Below are positions 45,117 to 55,160 of a stretch of 64,000 bases of DNA, piece by piece. The DNA comes from Rhodanobacteraceae bacterium. GTDB taxonomy: Bacteria; Pseudomonadota; Gammaproteobacteria; Xanthomonadales; Rhodanobacteraceae. How positions within the stretch are numbered: position 1 is the stretch's first letter; the number at the start of each line of letters is the position of its first letter. The stretch covers positions 83,018 to 147,017 of the forward strand of contig JAACZU010000009.1 in the NCBI GenBank assembly GCA_009996615.1. The letters are read 5' to 3'. The notes below the pieces were generated by a model that searched no databases, was not told where the DNA came from, and worked only from the letters and a program-made list of their open reading frames with translations. The translations under genes were made by a program, and so were the position numbers.

Positions 45117-45419
45117 GTGCCTCGCGTCGAGCTGACGGACCAGGTCGCGAAAGATTTCAAGCGCATCGCCGATCACCTGCTCCAGCACGATGTCGCCAAC
45201 GCGGCACTGCGCGTGCAAGAGATCATGGATGCCATCGGCGTGCTGGAACACAATCCGCGGATCGGGCGCCCGACCGGCACCGATCTGCGCGAACTGGTCA
45301 TCGGCCGCGACAGTCACGGCTACATGGCCTTGTATCGCCACGTCGCCGAAGCGGACATCGTGCTCGTACTCGCGATCCGCGCACAGCGAGAGGCGGGATA
45401 TTTTCGGGACACGGAATGA
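45117..45419 (+). CDS. ParE/RelE-superfamily toxin
   Basis: A 100-residue protein starting at GTG 45117. It has the ParE fold pattern: VELTDQVAKDFKRIADHLLQ (long helix hairpin), NPRIGRPTGTDLRELVIG (central Arg-rich strand), YMALYRHVAEADIVLVLAIR and a terminal REAGYF. ParE members poison gyrase and RelE members cut mRNA; this sequence does not decide between them. Its TGA overlaps an ATG of the roxA frame (ATGA at 45416), so the toxin is joined to downstream housekeeping genes. Confidence 0.9.
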   Translation: MPRVELTDQVAKDFKRIADHLLQHDVANAALRVQEIMDAIGVLEHNPRIGRPTGTDLRELVIGRDSHGYMALYRHVAEADIVLVLAIRAQREAGYFRDTE

Positions 45420-45427
45420 AACGAACC

Positions 45428-46684
45428 ATGCAACGCAGGGCGCCGGTATCCACGACCGCGCTCCCGATCGAAGTGCACGCACGCGCCAGCCAGCCGCTCG
45501 GCATGCCCGCCGCGCGCTTCCTGCGCGACTACTGGCAGAAGCATCCGCTGCTGATCCGCGGCGCGTTCGCGAACTTCAAGAATCCGGTCGAGCCGAACGA
45601 CCTGGCGGGACTGGCCTGCGAGGAGCTGGCGCTGGCGCGCATCGTGATCGAAAAGAAGGCGCGTGCCGCACAAAGCCAGTGGGAACTGCGCACCGGCCCG
45701 TTTGCCGAAGCCGACTTTGGCAAGCTGCCGAAGACGCACTGGACCCTGCTCGTGCAGGACGTCGACAAGTGGGACGCCGACGTCGCCGCGCTGCTCGGGC
45801 ATTTTGCGTTCCTGCCGAGCTGGCGCATCGACGACGTGATGATCAGCTACGCCGAGGACGGCGGCTCGGTCGGCGCACACGTCGACCAGTACGACGTGTT
45901 CCTGCTGCAGGGCCTCGGCCAGCGACGCTGGGAGATTGATGGCAACCCGCACGCGCCGAAGGCGTTCCGCGATGACGTGGAGTTGAAACTGCTGCGCGAG
46001 TTCACCCCGACGCACGAATGGGTGCTCGAACCGGGCGACATGTTGTACCTGCCGCCCGGCGTGCCGCACCACGGCGTCGCGCTCGGCGCCTGCATGACCT
46101 ATTCGGTCGGCATGCGCGCGCCGTCGCAAGGCGAGCTGCTCGGCGACTTCGTCGACCACCTGGCCGAGGCGCTGCCCGAGGAGGCGCGCTATGGCGACGC
46201 CGACCTCGAGCCGGCACGCCAGGCCGGCGAGATTGACGACGCGGCGATCGAACGCGTGACCGCCGCGTTGCCGTGGCTGCGCTTTGCGACGGATGGATCG
46301 GCGCCGGGCGGCGTCGACCCGGCGGCGCTGCGCACGTGGTTCGGCCAGTTCATCACGCGCTACCGCAGCGCGCACGCGGCGCAGCCGAATCCACGCCCGC
46401 TGACCGACGCCGCGTTCACGCGCGCGCTCGCTCAGGACGCGCGCGTGCGGCGCAATCCGTGGTCGCGCGTGGCCTGGCTGCGCGAGGGCCGCGGCGCGCG
46501 CCTGTTCGTCGCCGGCGAGGCGCATGCCTGCTCGCTGCGCCTGGCGCAACTGGTCGGCGCCGAGGCCGAGTTCGCGCTGACCGATGCGCCGGCCGCCGCA
46601 CGCGACCACGCCGTGCTGCGCGCGCTGGTCGACGCCGGCCACTTCGCGCTGCTGCGCCCACGCGGGCGCGGGAGGGCCGCATGA
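45428..46684 (+). CDS. roxA: ribosomal oxygenase RoxA (YcfD-like JmjC cupin)
   Basis: A 2-oxoglutarate/Fe(II) arginine hydroxylase; E. coli YcfD modifies ribosomal protein uL16. The product is 418 residues from this ATG (422 from ATG 45416, which overlaps the toxin stop). Metal ligands His151 and Asp153 lie in GAHVDQYDVF and His214 in LPPGVPHHG, as in YcfD. MISYAEDGGSVGAH and YSVGMRAPS are further matches. Its stop overlaps the GNAT gene (ATGA). Cotranscription with the toxin pair is likely from spacing. Confidence 0.93.
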   Translation: MQRRAPVSTTALPIEVHARASQPLGMPAARFLRDYWQKHPLLIRGAFANFKNPVEPNDLAGLACEELALARIVIEKKARAAQSQWELRTGPFAEADFGKLPKTHWTLLVQDVDKWDADVAALLGHFAFLPSWRIDDVMISYAEDGGSVGAHVDQYDVFLLQGLGQRRWEIDGNPHAPKAFRDDVELKLLREFTPTHEWVLEPGDMLYLPPGVPHHGVALGACMTYSVGMRAPSQGELLGDFVDHLAEALPEEARYGDADLEPARQAGEIDDAAIERVTAALPWLRFATDGSAPGGVDPAALRTWFGQFITRYRSAHAAQPNPRPLTDAAFTRALAQDARVRRNPWSRVAWLREGRGARLFVAGEAHACSLRLAQLVGAEAEFALTDAPAAARDHAVLRALVDAGHFALLRPRGRGRAA

Positions 46685-47682
46685 TCGCAGACACGTTCCG
46701 CGTCGAACCGGCCTCGTGGCAACACGACCAGGCCGACCTGCGCGCCGTGCGCGAGCAGGTGTTCATCGTCGAGCAGGCGATCCCGGCCGACGAGGAATGG
46801 GACGTGTTCGATGAGCGCGCGCGCCATGTGATCGCGCGCGACGACGCCGGTCGGCCGATCGGCACCGGCCGCCTGCTGCCGCCGCGGCCGGCCAGCGGCG
46901 ACGAGGACGCGCCGGTGGCGGCGGCGCCGGCCAGCATCGGCCGCATGGCGGTGCTGCCCGAATGGCGCGGCCATGGCGTCGGCGCGGCGATCATGCGCGT
47001 GCTGCTGGAGCAGGCGCGCGCGCTCGGCTATCCGGAGATCGAGCTGCACGCGCAGACGCATGCGATTCCGTTCTACGCCACGCTCGGCTTCGAGGCGTAC
47101 GGCGAGGAGTTCGACGAGTGCGGCATCCCGCACCGCATGATGCGGCGCGCGCTCGATCCGCCCGCTGCGCGCGAACCGGCACCGCTGCCACCGCATGCGC
47201 AGGCGCGCCTGCTCGCCGCGCAGGACAGCGCGCAGGCGCGCGCGGCGATCGCCGAGCTGCTGGCCGAGGCGCGCCACGAGGTGATGATCTACACGCGCGA
47301 CCTCGATCCGGCGCTGCTCGACGTGGCGGCCGCACTGGACGAGCTCAGGCGCGTCGCGCTGTCGGGCCGGCATGCGCGCATCCGCGTCATCATCCACGAC
47401 GCGCGAGCGCCGCTGGTCGCGGGCCATCGCTTGCTCGCGCTGGCGCAGCGCCTGTCGAGCACATTCGAGCTGCGCACGCCCACCGACGAACGCGACCAGC
47501 AGTACCCGTCCGCGTTCGTGCTCAACGACCGCCACGGCTATTTCTTCCGCCCGCTCGGCAGCCGCCCCGATGGCGACGGCGCGACCCACGCGCCGGGCCG
47601 GCACGGGCAGTTGCGCGCGCTGTTCGACCAGGTCTGGGAGCGTTCGGCACCGAGCGACGAGTTGCGCCGGCTTGCATTCTGA
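46681..47682 (+). CDS. GNAT acetyltransferase with C-terminal PLD-like domain
   Basis: A 333-residue two-part protein. Residues 1-155 are a GNAT domain of the ElaA/YjcF kind (VREQVFIVEQAIPADEEWD, IGRMAVLPEWRGHGVGAAIM with the acetyl-CoA loop, HAIPFYATLGFEAYGEEFDE). Residues 175-333 form a second domain (ARHEVMIYTRDLDPALLD, RIRVIIHDARAPLVAGHRLL, SAFVLNDRHGYFFRPLG) resembling a phospholipase-D-like fold without clear HxK motifs. The substrate is unknown. It overlaps roxA by ATGA and ends the operon. Confidence 0.85.
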   Translation: MIADTFRVEPASWQHDQADLRAVREQVFIVEQAIPADEEWDVFDERARHVIARDDAGRPIGTGRLLPPRPASGDEDAPVAAAPASIGRMAVLPEWRGHGVGAAIMRVLLEQARALGYPEIELHAQTHAIPFYATLGFEAYGEEFDECGIPHRMMRRALDPPAAREPAPLPPHAQARLLAAQDSAQARAAIAELLAEARHEVMIYTRDLDPALLDVAAALDELRRVALSGRHARIRVIIHDARAPLVAGHRLLALAQRLSSTFELRTPTDERDQQYPSAFVLNDRHGYFFRPLGSRPDGDGATHAPGRHGQLRALFDQVWERSAPSDELRRLAF

Positions 47683-47728
47683 CTGAACCGCCCCCAACCC
47701 TCGCGAACAAACCCTGCGCGAAGGCGGC

Positions 47729-47734
47729 TATAAT
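47729..47734 (+). promoter_or_regulatory. -10 box upstream of sucA
   Basis: A perfect TATAAT lies 92 bp before the sucA ATG, in the gap after the GNAT gene. No convincing -35 hexamer sits 16-18 bp upstream, so an activator or an extended leader may be involved. Confidence 0.5.
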
Positions 47735-47826
47735 TCCGACGTTTTTTGATCCGCCGCCGTTCGCACGGCCTCGACCTTTCCCCCAGGGGCGCGCAACTGG
47801 CGCGCCCTGTTCGTCTGTACGGTGTC

Positions 47827-50718
47827 ATGAGCGCCAACCAGCCCAGCCTCCTCACGCAGTTCCAGATCACCTCCCCGCTGTCCGGCGGCAATGCCGCGTT
47901 CATCGAAGACCTCTACGAAGCGTGGCTCGCTGATGCGGCCAGCGTCGCGCCGGAGTGGCGCGAATTCTTCGATGCGTTGAAGGGCCGCGAGGCCGGCGAC
48001 GTGCCGCACTCGGCGGCGATCGCGCGCATCGAGCAGGCGCAGAAGCTCGACGGCCGTGGCCGCGCGACGGTCGCCGTTAGCACGGACGTGCCGTCGCAGA
48101 AGCAGTCCGGCGTGCTCAAGCTGGTCACCGCCTACCGCTCGCGCGGCCATCTGGCGGCGCAGCTCGACCCGCTCGCGATGGACAAGGCGTTCCCTGCGTC
48201 GGACCTGGAGGCGATCGGCCTGCTGCCGCGCCCGGGCGCACCGGACCTGGACCCGGCCTTCCACGGCCTGGGCAGCGCCGACATGGACACCGAGTTCGAC
48301 ACGAACTCGCTTGGCGGCCCGCAGCGGCTGAAGCTGCGCGATCTCGTCGCGCGCCTGAAGGCGACCTACGCCGGCAGCATCGGCGCCGAGTTCATGCACA
48401 TCTCCGACGCCGAGCAGCGCCAGTGGGTGCACGAGCAGCTCGAGCGCGCCGGCGGCCACTATGGCCTGAGCACCGACGACAAGAAGCGCGTGCTCGAGAA
48501 GCTGGTGCAGGCCGATGGCCTGGAGCGCTACCTGCACACCAAGTACGTCGGCCAGAAGCGCTTCTCGCTCGAAGGCGGCGACAGCCTGATCCCGCTGCTG
48601 GACGAGCTGATCCGGCGCGGCGGCAACGACGGCATGAAGGACATGGTGATCGGCATGGCCCATCGCGGCCGCCTGAACGTGCTGGTCAACGTGCTCGGCA
48701 AGCCGCCGCAGAAGCTGTTCGCCGAGTTCGAGGGCAAGTTCGACCATCCGGACGATCCGGCGCACTCGGGCGACGTGAAGTACCACATGGGCTTCTCCGC
48801 CAACATCAAGACGCCGGGCCGCACGGTGCACCTCGCGCTCGCGTTCAACCCGTCGCACCTGGAGATCGTCAACCCGGTCGTGTGCGGCTCGGTGCGCGCG
48901 CGCCAGACGCATCGCCGCGACGAAGGCCGCGAGCACGTCGTGCCGGTGCTGATCCACGGCGACTCCGCGTTCGCCGGCCAGGGCGTCAACATGGAGCTTT
49001 TGAACATGTCGCAGGCGCGCGGCTTCGCGGTCGGCGGCTCGATCCATGTCGTGGTCAACAACCAGGTCGGCTTCACCACCTCGAATCCGAGCGACACGCG
49101 TTCGACGCTGTACTGCACCGACGTCGCCAAGATGGTCAACGCGCCGGTGTTCCACGTGAACGGCGACGACCCGGAGGCGGTGCTGTTCGTCGCGCGGCTG
49201 GCGTTCGACTACCGCCAGAAGTTCAAGCGCGACGTCGTCATCGACCTCGTCTGCTATCGCCGCCACGGCCACAACGAGGCCGACGAGCCGAGCGCGACGC
49301 AGCCGCTGATGTACCAGATCATCCGCGGCCGCCCGACCGCGCGCGAGCTGTACGCGCAGAAGCTCGTCGCCGAGGGCGTGATCGCCGACGGCGACGCCAA
49401 GGCGCTGGTCGACGGCTACCGCGCCAAGCTCGAGGCCGGCACGCCGATCGCCGAGCTCGATCCGGATTTCAAGGACGCGTTCGCGGTCGACTGGCGCAGC
49501 CACGTCGGCGCGAAGCTGGCGCAGCCGGTCGACACCGGCGTGGCCAGGGACGCGCTCGACGCGCTCGCCGGCAAGATCCTCACGCTGCCGCAGGGCCTGG
49601 TGCTGCATCCGCGCGTGGCCAAGATCTACGAGGACCGCGGCAAGATGGCTGCCGGCGAACAGTCGATGGACTGGGGCTACGCCGAGAACCTCGCCTACGC
49701 CTCGCTGATCGCCGACGGCTACGACCTGCGCCTGGTCGGCCAGGACGCCGGCCGCGGCACGTTCTTCCACCGCCACGCGGTGCTGCACGACCAGGCCAGC
49801 GGCGGCGACTACATGCCGCTGAGCGCGGTGCGCGACAACGCGAACGTCACCGTGATCGACTCGCTGCTCAGCGAGGAAGCGGTGATGGCGTTCGAATACG
49901 GCTACTCGACCGCGCAGCCGAAGACGCTGGTGCTGTGGGAGGCGCAGTTCGGCGACTTCGCCAACGGCGCGCAGGTCGTGGTCGACCAGTTCATCTCGTC
50001 CGGCGAGGCCAAGTGGGACCGCCTGTCGGGCCTGGTGCTGCTGCTGCCGCACGGCTACGAAGGCCAGGGTCCGGAGCACTCTTCGGCGCGCCTGGAGCGC
50101 TACCTGCAGCTGTGCGCGCTCGACAACATGCAGGTCTGCGTGCCGACCACGCCGGCGCAGATGTTCCACCTGTTGCGCCGCCAGATGCTGCGTGACTGCC
50201 GCAAGCCGCTGGTCGTGCTGACGCCGAAGTCGCTGCTGCGCCACAAGCTGGCGGTATCGACGCTGGACGAGCTGGCCGGCGGCCGGTTCCAGCTGGTCAT
50301 CCCGGACACCACGGCGAAGGCGCCCAAGAAGGTCAAGCGCGTCGTGCTGTGCTCGGGCAAGGTCTACTACGACCTGGTCGAGGACGCCGCCAAGCGCGGC
50401 CTCGACGACGTCGCGATCATGCGCGTCGAGCAGCTTTACCCGTTCCCGCGCCCGGAGGTCAGCGCCGAGCTGGCCAAGTACCCGGCCGCGAAGGAAGTCA
50501 TCTGGTGCCAGGAAGAGCCGATGAACCAGGGCGCCTGGTACCAGATCCGCCACCACCTGCAGGCCGTGACCGGTCCGAAGCAGACGCTCGCCTACGCCGG
50601 GCGTTCGCGCTCGCCGGCGCCGGCCTGCGGCCACCTGAGCACGCACGTCGCCGAGCAGGCGGCGCTGGTCGAACAGGCGCTGGTGGCGCCGATCGGTTCC
50701 GACAACGTCGCCGAGTAA
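47827..50718 (+). CDS. sucA: 2-oxoglutarate dehydrogenase E1 component
   Basis: The thiamine-diphosphate decarboxylase subunit of the 2-oxoglutarate dehydrogenase complex. It has 963 residues, the family length. The N-terminal segment FIEDLYEAWLADAASVAPEWREFF docks the complex. VIGMAHRGRLNVLVNVLGKP, HLALAFNPSHLEIVNPVV and the GDD...N ThDP/Mg motif (VNGDDPEA, then CYRRHGHNEADEP) are present. I set the start at ATG 47827. sucB follows after 45 bp; the order sucA-sucB-lpdA is a complete complex operon. Confidence 0.98.
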   Translation: MSANQPSLLTQFQITSPLSGGNAAFIEDLYEAWLADAASVAPEWREFFDALKGREAGDVPHSAAIARIEQAQKLDGRGRATVAVSTDVPSQKQSGVLKLVTAYRSRGHLAAQLDPLAMDKAFPASDLEAIGLLPRPGAPDLDPAFHGLGSADMDTEFDTNSLGGPQRLKLRDLVARLKATYAGSIGAEFMHISDAEQRQWVHEQLERAGGHYGLSTDDKKRVLEKLVQADGLERYLHTKYVGQKRFSLEGGDSLIPLLDELIRRGGNDGMKDMVIGMAHRGRLNVLVNVLGKPPQKLFAEFEGKFDHPDDPAHSGDVKYHMGFSANIKTPGRTVHLALAFNPSHLEIVNPVVCGSVRARQTHRRDEGREHVVPVLIHGDSAFAGQGVNMELLNMSQARGFAVGGSIHVVVNNQVGFTTSNPSDTRSTLYCTDVAKMVNAPVFHVNGDDPEAVLFVARLAFDYRQKFKRDVVIDLVCYRRHGHNEADEPSATQPLMYQIIRGRPTARELYAQKLVAEGVIADGDAKALVDGYRAKLEAGTPIAELDPDFKDAFAVDWRSHVGAKLAQPVDTGVARDALDALAGKILTLPQGLVLHPRVAKIYEDRGKMAAGEQSMDWGYAENLAYASLIADGYDLRLVGQDAGRGTFFHRHAVLHDQASGGDYMPLSAVRDNANVTVIDSLLSEEAVMAFEYGYSTAQPKTLVLWEAQFGDFANGAQVVVDQFISSGEAKWDRLSGLVLLLPHGYEGQGPEHSSARLERYLQLCALDNMQVCVPTTPAQMFHLLRRQMLRDCRKPLVVLTPKSLLRHKLAVSTLDELAGGRFQLVIPDTTAKAPKKVKRVVLCSGKVYYDLVEDAAKRGLDDVAIMRVEQLYPFPRPEVSAELAKYPAAKEVIWCQEEPMNQGAWYQIRHHLQAVTGPKQTLAYAGRSRSPAPACGHLSTHVAEQAALVEQALVAPIGSDNVAE

Positions 50719-50763
50719 GCGGCCGCTTCCTGTTCTTCGCGCTTGAGCCAAGGAAAAAATTCT

Positions 50764-51978
50764 ATGTCGATCGAAGTCAAAGTCCCCGTCCTGCCCGAAT
50801 CCGTCTCCGACGCGACCATCGCGACCTGGCACAAGAAGCCGGGCGACGCGGTCAAGCGCGACGAGAACCTCGTCGACCTCGAGACCGACAAGGTCGTGCT
50901 CGAGGTGCCGGCGCCGGCCGACGGCGTGCTGAAGGAAATCAAGTTCGACACCGGCGCGACGGTGACGAGCCAGCAGCTGCTGGCGATCCTCGAGGAAGGC
51001 GCGGTCGCCGCCGCTCCGGCCGCGAAGGCCGAGCCGGCCAAGGCCGAGGCACCGAAGGCCGCCGCCGCTCCCGCCGCCGCGCCGTCGAAGGCTGCCGCCG
51101 ACCTGTCGCCGGCCGGCCAGCGCGTCGCGACCGAGCACCAGCTCGACGTCGAGCAGGTCGCCGGCACCGGCCGTGACGGCCGCGTGACCAAGGAAGACCT
51201 GGTCAACTTCATGCGCTCCGCGGCGCCGGCCGCACCGGCCCCGGCGCGTGCAGCGGCCGCGCCCGTGGCTGCTGGCGCACGCGCCGAAGAGCGCGTGCCG
51301 ATGACGCGCATGCGCGCGAAGATCGCCGAGCGCCTGATGCAGTCGAAGAACTCGATCGCGATGCTGACCTCGTTCAACGAGATCAACCTTTCGAAGGTCG
51401 CCGCGATGCGCAAGCAGCTCGGCGAGCAGTTCGAGAAGGCCAACGGCATCAAGCTCGGCTACATGAGCTTCTTCGTCAAGGCGGCCTGCGAGGCGCTCAA
51501 GCGCCATCCGATCATCAACGCCTCGGTCGACGGCAACGACATCATCTACCACGGCTACCAGGACATCTCGGTCGCGGTGTCGACCGACAAGGGCCTGGTC
51601 ACGCCGGTCCTGCGCGACGCCCAGCACATGAGCTTCGCGCAGATCGAGAAGGCGATCGCAACCTACGCGAAGAAGGCGCGCGAAGGCGGCCTCACGCTCG
51701 ACGACCTCGCCGGCGGCACGTTCACGATCACCAACGGCGGCACGTTCGGCTCGCTGCTGTCCACGCCGATCGTCAACCCGCCGCAGAGCGCGATCCTCGG
51801 CATGCACACGATCAAGGAGCGCGCGATCGTCGAGAACGGCCAGGTCGTCGCCGCGCCGATGATGTACGTCGCGATCAGCTACGACCACCGCATCATCGAC
51901 GGCAAGGACGCGGTGCTGTTCCTGGTCGACATCAAGAACCAGCTCGAGAACCCGCAGCGGATGCTTCTCGGCCTTTAA
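50764..51978 (+). CDS. sucB: dihydrolipoamide succinyltransferase E2
   Basis: Core acyltransferase of the 2-oxoglutarate dehydrogenase complex, 404 residues. Domains in order: one lipoyl domain (1-75, lipoylated Lys in [14 protein letters not shown]), an Ala/Pro linker, an E3-binding domain (about 110-150, [15 protein letters not shown]), a second linker, and the catalytic domain with the active-site [13 protein letters not shown] chose the start at MSIEVKVP (50764), preceded by AAGGAAAA. Confidence 0.97.
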   Translation: MSIEVKVPVLPESVSDATIATWHKKPGDAVKRDENLVDLETDKVVLEVPAPADGVLKEIKFDTGATVTSQQLLAILEEGAVAAAPAAKAEPAKAEAPKAAAAPAAAPSKAAADLSPAGQRVATEHQLDVEQVAGTGRDGRVTKEDLVNFMRSAAPAAPAPARAAAAPVAAGARAEERVPMTRMRAKIAERLMQSKNSIAMLTSFNEINLSKVAAMRKQLGEQFEKANGIKLGYMSFFVKAACEALKRHPIINASVDGNDIIYHGYQDISVAVSTDKGLVTPVLRDAQHMSFAQIEKAIATYAKKAREGGLTLDDLAGGTFTITNGGTFGSLLSTPIVNPPQSAILGMHTIKERAIVENGQVVAAPMMYVAISYDHRIIDGKDAVLFLVDIKNQLENPQRMLLGL

Positions 51979-51991
51979 GGCCGACAAGCAT

Positions 51992-52076
51992 CGGGAATCG
52001 GGAATCGGGAATCGGGAATCGGCAATGCTCGATAACCCCCGCTCTTCCCATTCCCTATTCTCTATTCCCCATTCCC
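51992..52076. repeat. GGGAATC repeat hairpin between sucB and lpdA
   Basis: Four tandem GGGAATC units face TTCCCATTCCC/CCCCATTCCC units about 40 bp downstream. The result is a hairpin-capable segment inside the operon, similar to 1445-1577. It could lower lpdA transcription or protect the 3' end of sucAB mRNA. Confidence 0.65.
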
Positions 52077-52083
52077 GTTGTGA

Positions 52084-53520
<1,437 letters not shown>

Positions 53521-53905
53521 GTTCAGGATGAACTCATCCCGTGCAGGCCATGGATGGCCGGTGACACGGGATCCAGCGTCTTGGACGAAATCATCCCGGA
53601 CAGCACATGGATGTGCGGTGATCCGGGATCCAGCGCCTTGAGCACGTCGTAGGTCGAAGGCACTGGATCCCGGCGTACGCTGGGACGACGAAGTTCTGTT
53701 CATTAAACTCACCCCGTGGAAGCCATGGATGGCCAGCATACGGATCCGGCGTCTTGGACGAATTCATCCCGGGTAGTAGGGTTGTGCGGTGAACCAAGCC
53801 CCACTGCTTTTGCCACATGCAATCCACGGCTGACCGTGGGCGCCAAGTTCCACGTCACTTCAGCGGCGGGCCGTATCCAGCTCGTAAGGAACTCAAGGAG
53901 AAGCA
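53521..53905. repeat. degenerate direct and inverted repeats after lpdA
   Basis: This 385-bp gap has no gene. Two imperfect direct copies of a ~55-bp phrase lie at about 53548-53600 and 53723-53775; both hold CCATGGATGGCC, then TCCRGCGTCTTGGACGAA and TCATCCCGG. Between them is a palindrome of the CCCGGC family (53663-53690, one arm mutated to GCTGGG). The pattern suggests decayed copies of repeated elements. Confidence 0.7.
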
Positions 53906-54550
53906 ATGAAGTGCAATCGAACAGCTGCCGTCGTGAGCTTTGCACTCGCATTGAATGCATGTTCCGATCCCAAGGCAGCAAACAAAGGCAACTTTGAACA
54001 GGCGCTCGAGTCGTATTTCGAACAAACTCGGGGACCTGCCTGCATCAGGATTGGGACGAGCAATCCGCCGTTCCCGGCGACTCTTGCTGATCAAGGTGCG
54101 TGGGGTGGCGAGCAGATTCGCGCGATCGCCGATGCTGGACTCGCGAACGCCACCGCGGCCACGACGAAGAGTACTTCATACACCTCGGATGGTCCGGTGG
54201 GCGACGTACCGGCCAAGCGTTACGAACTCAACGATCTGGGCAAGAAGTTCTATCAGGAGCGAACCATCAATGGCGCCATGGGCAAGGTGTCGCTCCACGA
54301 ATTGTGCTTCGGAATACCGAGGCTCGTTGCCATAGACAGTTTCACCGAGCCTGCAGACATGATGGGCTACCGAATTTCAAAGGTCACCTATCGCTACCGC
54401 ATCGACGAAGTGCCGCAATGGGTCAGTACCGAGGCAATCAGAAAGACATTCCCGCAGATCGCCGCGCGTACCGACAAGGAACAGAGTGAAACGACCACGT
54501 TTGTACTGACATCAAGCGGATGGGCGCACGAGAGCGTTGCGTTGCATTGA
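53906..54550 (+). CDS. putative lipoprotein of unknown function
   Basis: A 214-residue protein with a lipoprotein signal: basic start, hydrophobic AAVVSFALALNAC, and lipobox Cys at residue 19. The mature part has two more Cys (PACIRIG and HELCFGIPR) and no domain I recognise. AAGGAGAAGC precedes the ATG. Base composition is visibly poorer in G+C, with more A/T-ending codons than the neighbours. Together with the repeat-filled surroundings this suggests acquisition by transfer. It lies between lpdA and acuI with no operon partner. Confidence 0.75.
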   Translation: MKCNRTAAVVSFALALNACSDPKAANKGNFEQALESYFEQTRGPACIRIGTSNPPFPATLADQGAWGGEQIRAIADAGLANATAATTKSTSYTSDGPVGDVPAKRYELNDLGKKFYQERTINGAMGKVSLHELCFGIPRLVAIDSFTEPADMMGYRISKVTYRYRIDEVPQWVSTEAIRKTFPQIAARTDKEQSETTTFVLTSSGWAHESVALH

Positions 54551-54627
54551 TTGCGTTATACCGAAAACCGCACATTGCCATTTCTTGATCGGCAAGCCAG
54601 TGCCTTTGGTGTCCGTATACTTAGGCA

Positions 54628-54655
54628 CTGGGTCCCGGCGTACGCCGGGACGACG
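54628..54655. repeat. CCCGGC/GCCGGG palindrome, left outer copy
   Basis: A 28-bp copy starting CTGGG and ending GACGACG, with the perfect arms TCCCGGCGT/ACGCCGGGA. It lies about 120 bp to the left of the palindrome that abuts the GIY-YIG gene and points the opposite way. Confidence 0.85.
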
Positions 54656-54773
54656 AGGATTGATTCCGATCTTCGTTGTCGCACACCTTGCCGCGCTGAC
54701 ATCGCACGCTGAGTACCGCGCTTCTGCGCTCGACGAAGTAAGCGGCACATGGGACGGTAGGCCTCCCATTCTT

Positions 54774-55149
54774 CGTCGTCCCGGCGTACGCCGGGACCCA
54801 GCGTCTTCATGCCGAGAGCCAGGCGACCCTGCGTCTACATGCTCGCCAGCCGCCGCAATGGCACGCTGTATGTTGGTGTAACCTCCGACCTGATACAGCG
54901 CGTGTGGCAACACAAGAACGGATTCATCGACGGATTCAGCCGGCAGCATCGAGTGCATCTGCTCGTCTGGTTCGAGCCGCACGCCACGATGGAAGCGGCG
55001 ATCGCGCGGGAGAAGGCGCTGAAGGAATGGAAGCGCGCGTGGAAGGTGGACCTGATCGAACAGGCCAATCCGTACTGGCGCGATCTCTACGACGATCTGC
55101 TCTGAGCCCAAGACAAAGACACTGGGTCCCGGCCTTCGCCGGGACGACG
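54774..55149. mobile_element. candidate mini-cassette: GIY-YIG gene framed by inverted palindromic ends
   Basis: The left end (54774-54807) and right end (about 55116-55149) are inverted copies of one ~34-bp sequence: CGTCGTCCCGGCG, a variable spacer of three, GCCGGGACCCAG, then YGTCTT. Each end is itself a palindrome. Between them is a single complete 98-codon GIY-YIG nuclease gene, beginning eight bases after the 28-bp left core. Copies of the same end without a nuclease occur elsewhere in the window. Mobility is inferred from this layout; no target-site duplication was established. Confidence 0.5.
54809..55105 (+). CDS. GIY-YIG family nuclease
   Basis: A 98-residue single-domain protein of the UPF0213/YhbQ-like GIY-YIG group. 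The first motif reads CVYML (about 8-12) and the second YVG (21-23). The conserved Arg31 is in SDLIQRVWQHK and the catalytic-type Glu is near residue 68 in AIAREKALKEWKR. Members cut DNA or are poorly characterised. No Shine-Dalgarno sequence is seen because a 28-bp palindrome ends eight bases before the ATG; this hairpin may limit translation. Inverted palindromes frame the gene on both sides. Confidence 0.9.
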   Translation: MPRARRPCVYMLASRRNGTLYVGVTSDLIQRVWQHKNGFIDGFSRQHRVHLLVWFEPHATMEAAIAREKALKEWKRAWKVDLIEQANPYWRDLYDDLL

Positions 55150-55160
55150 AGGACGTATTC

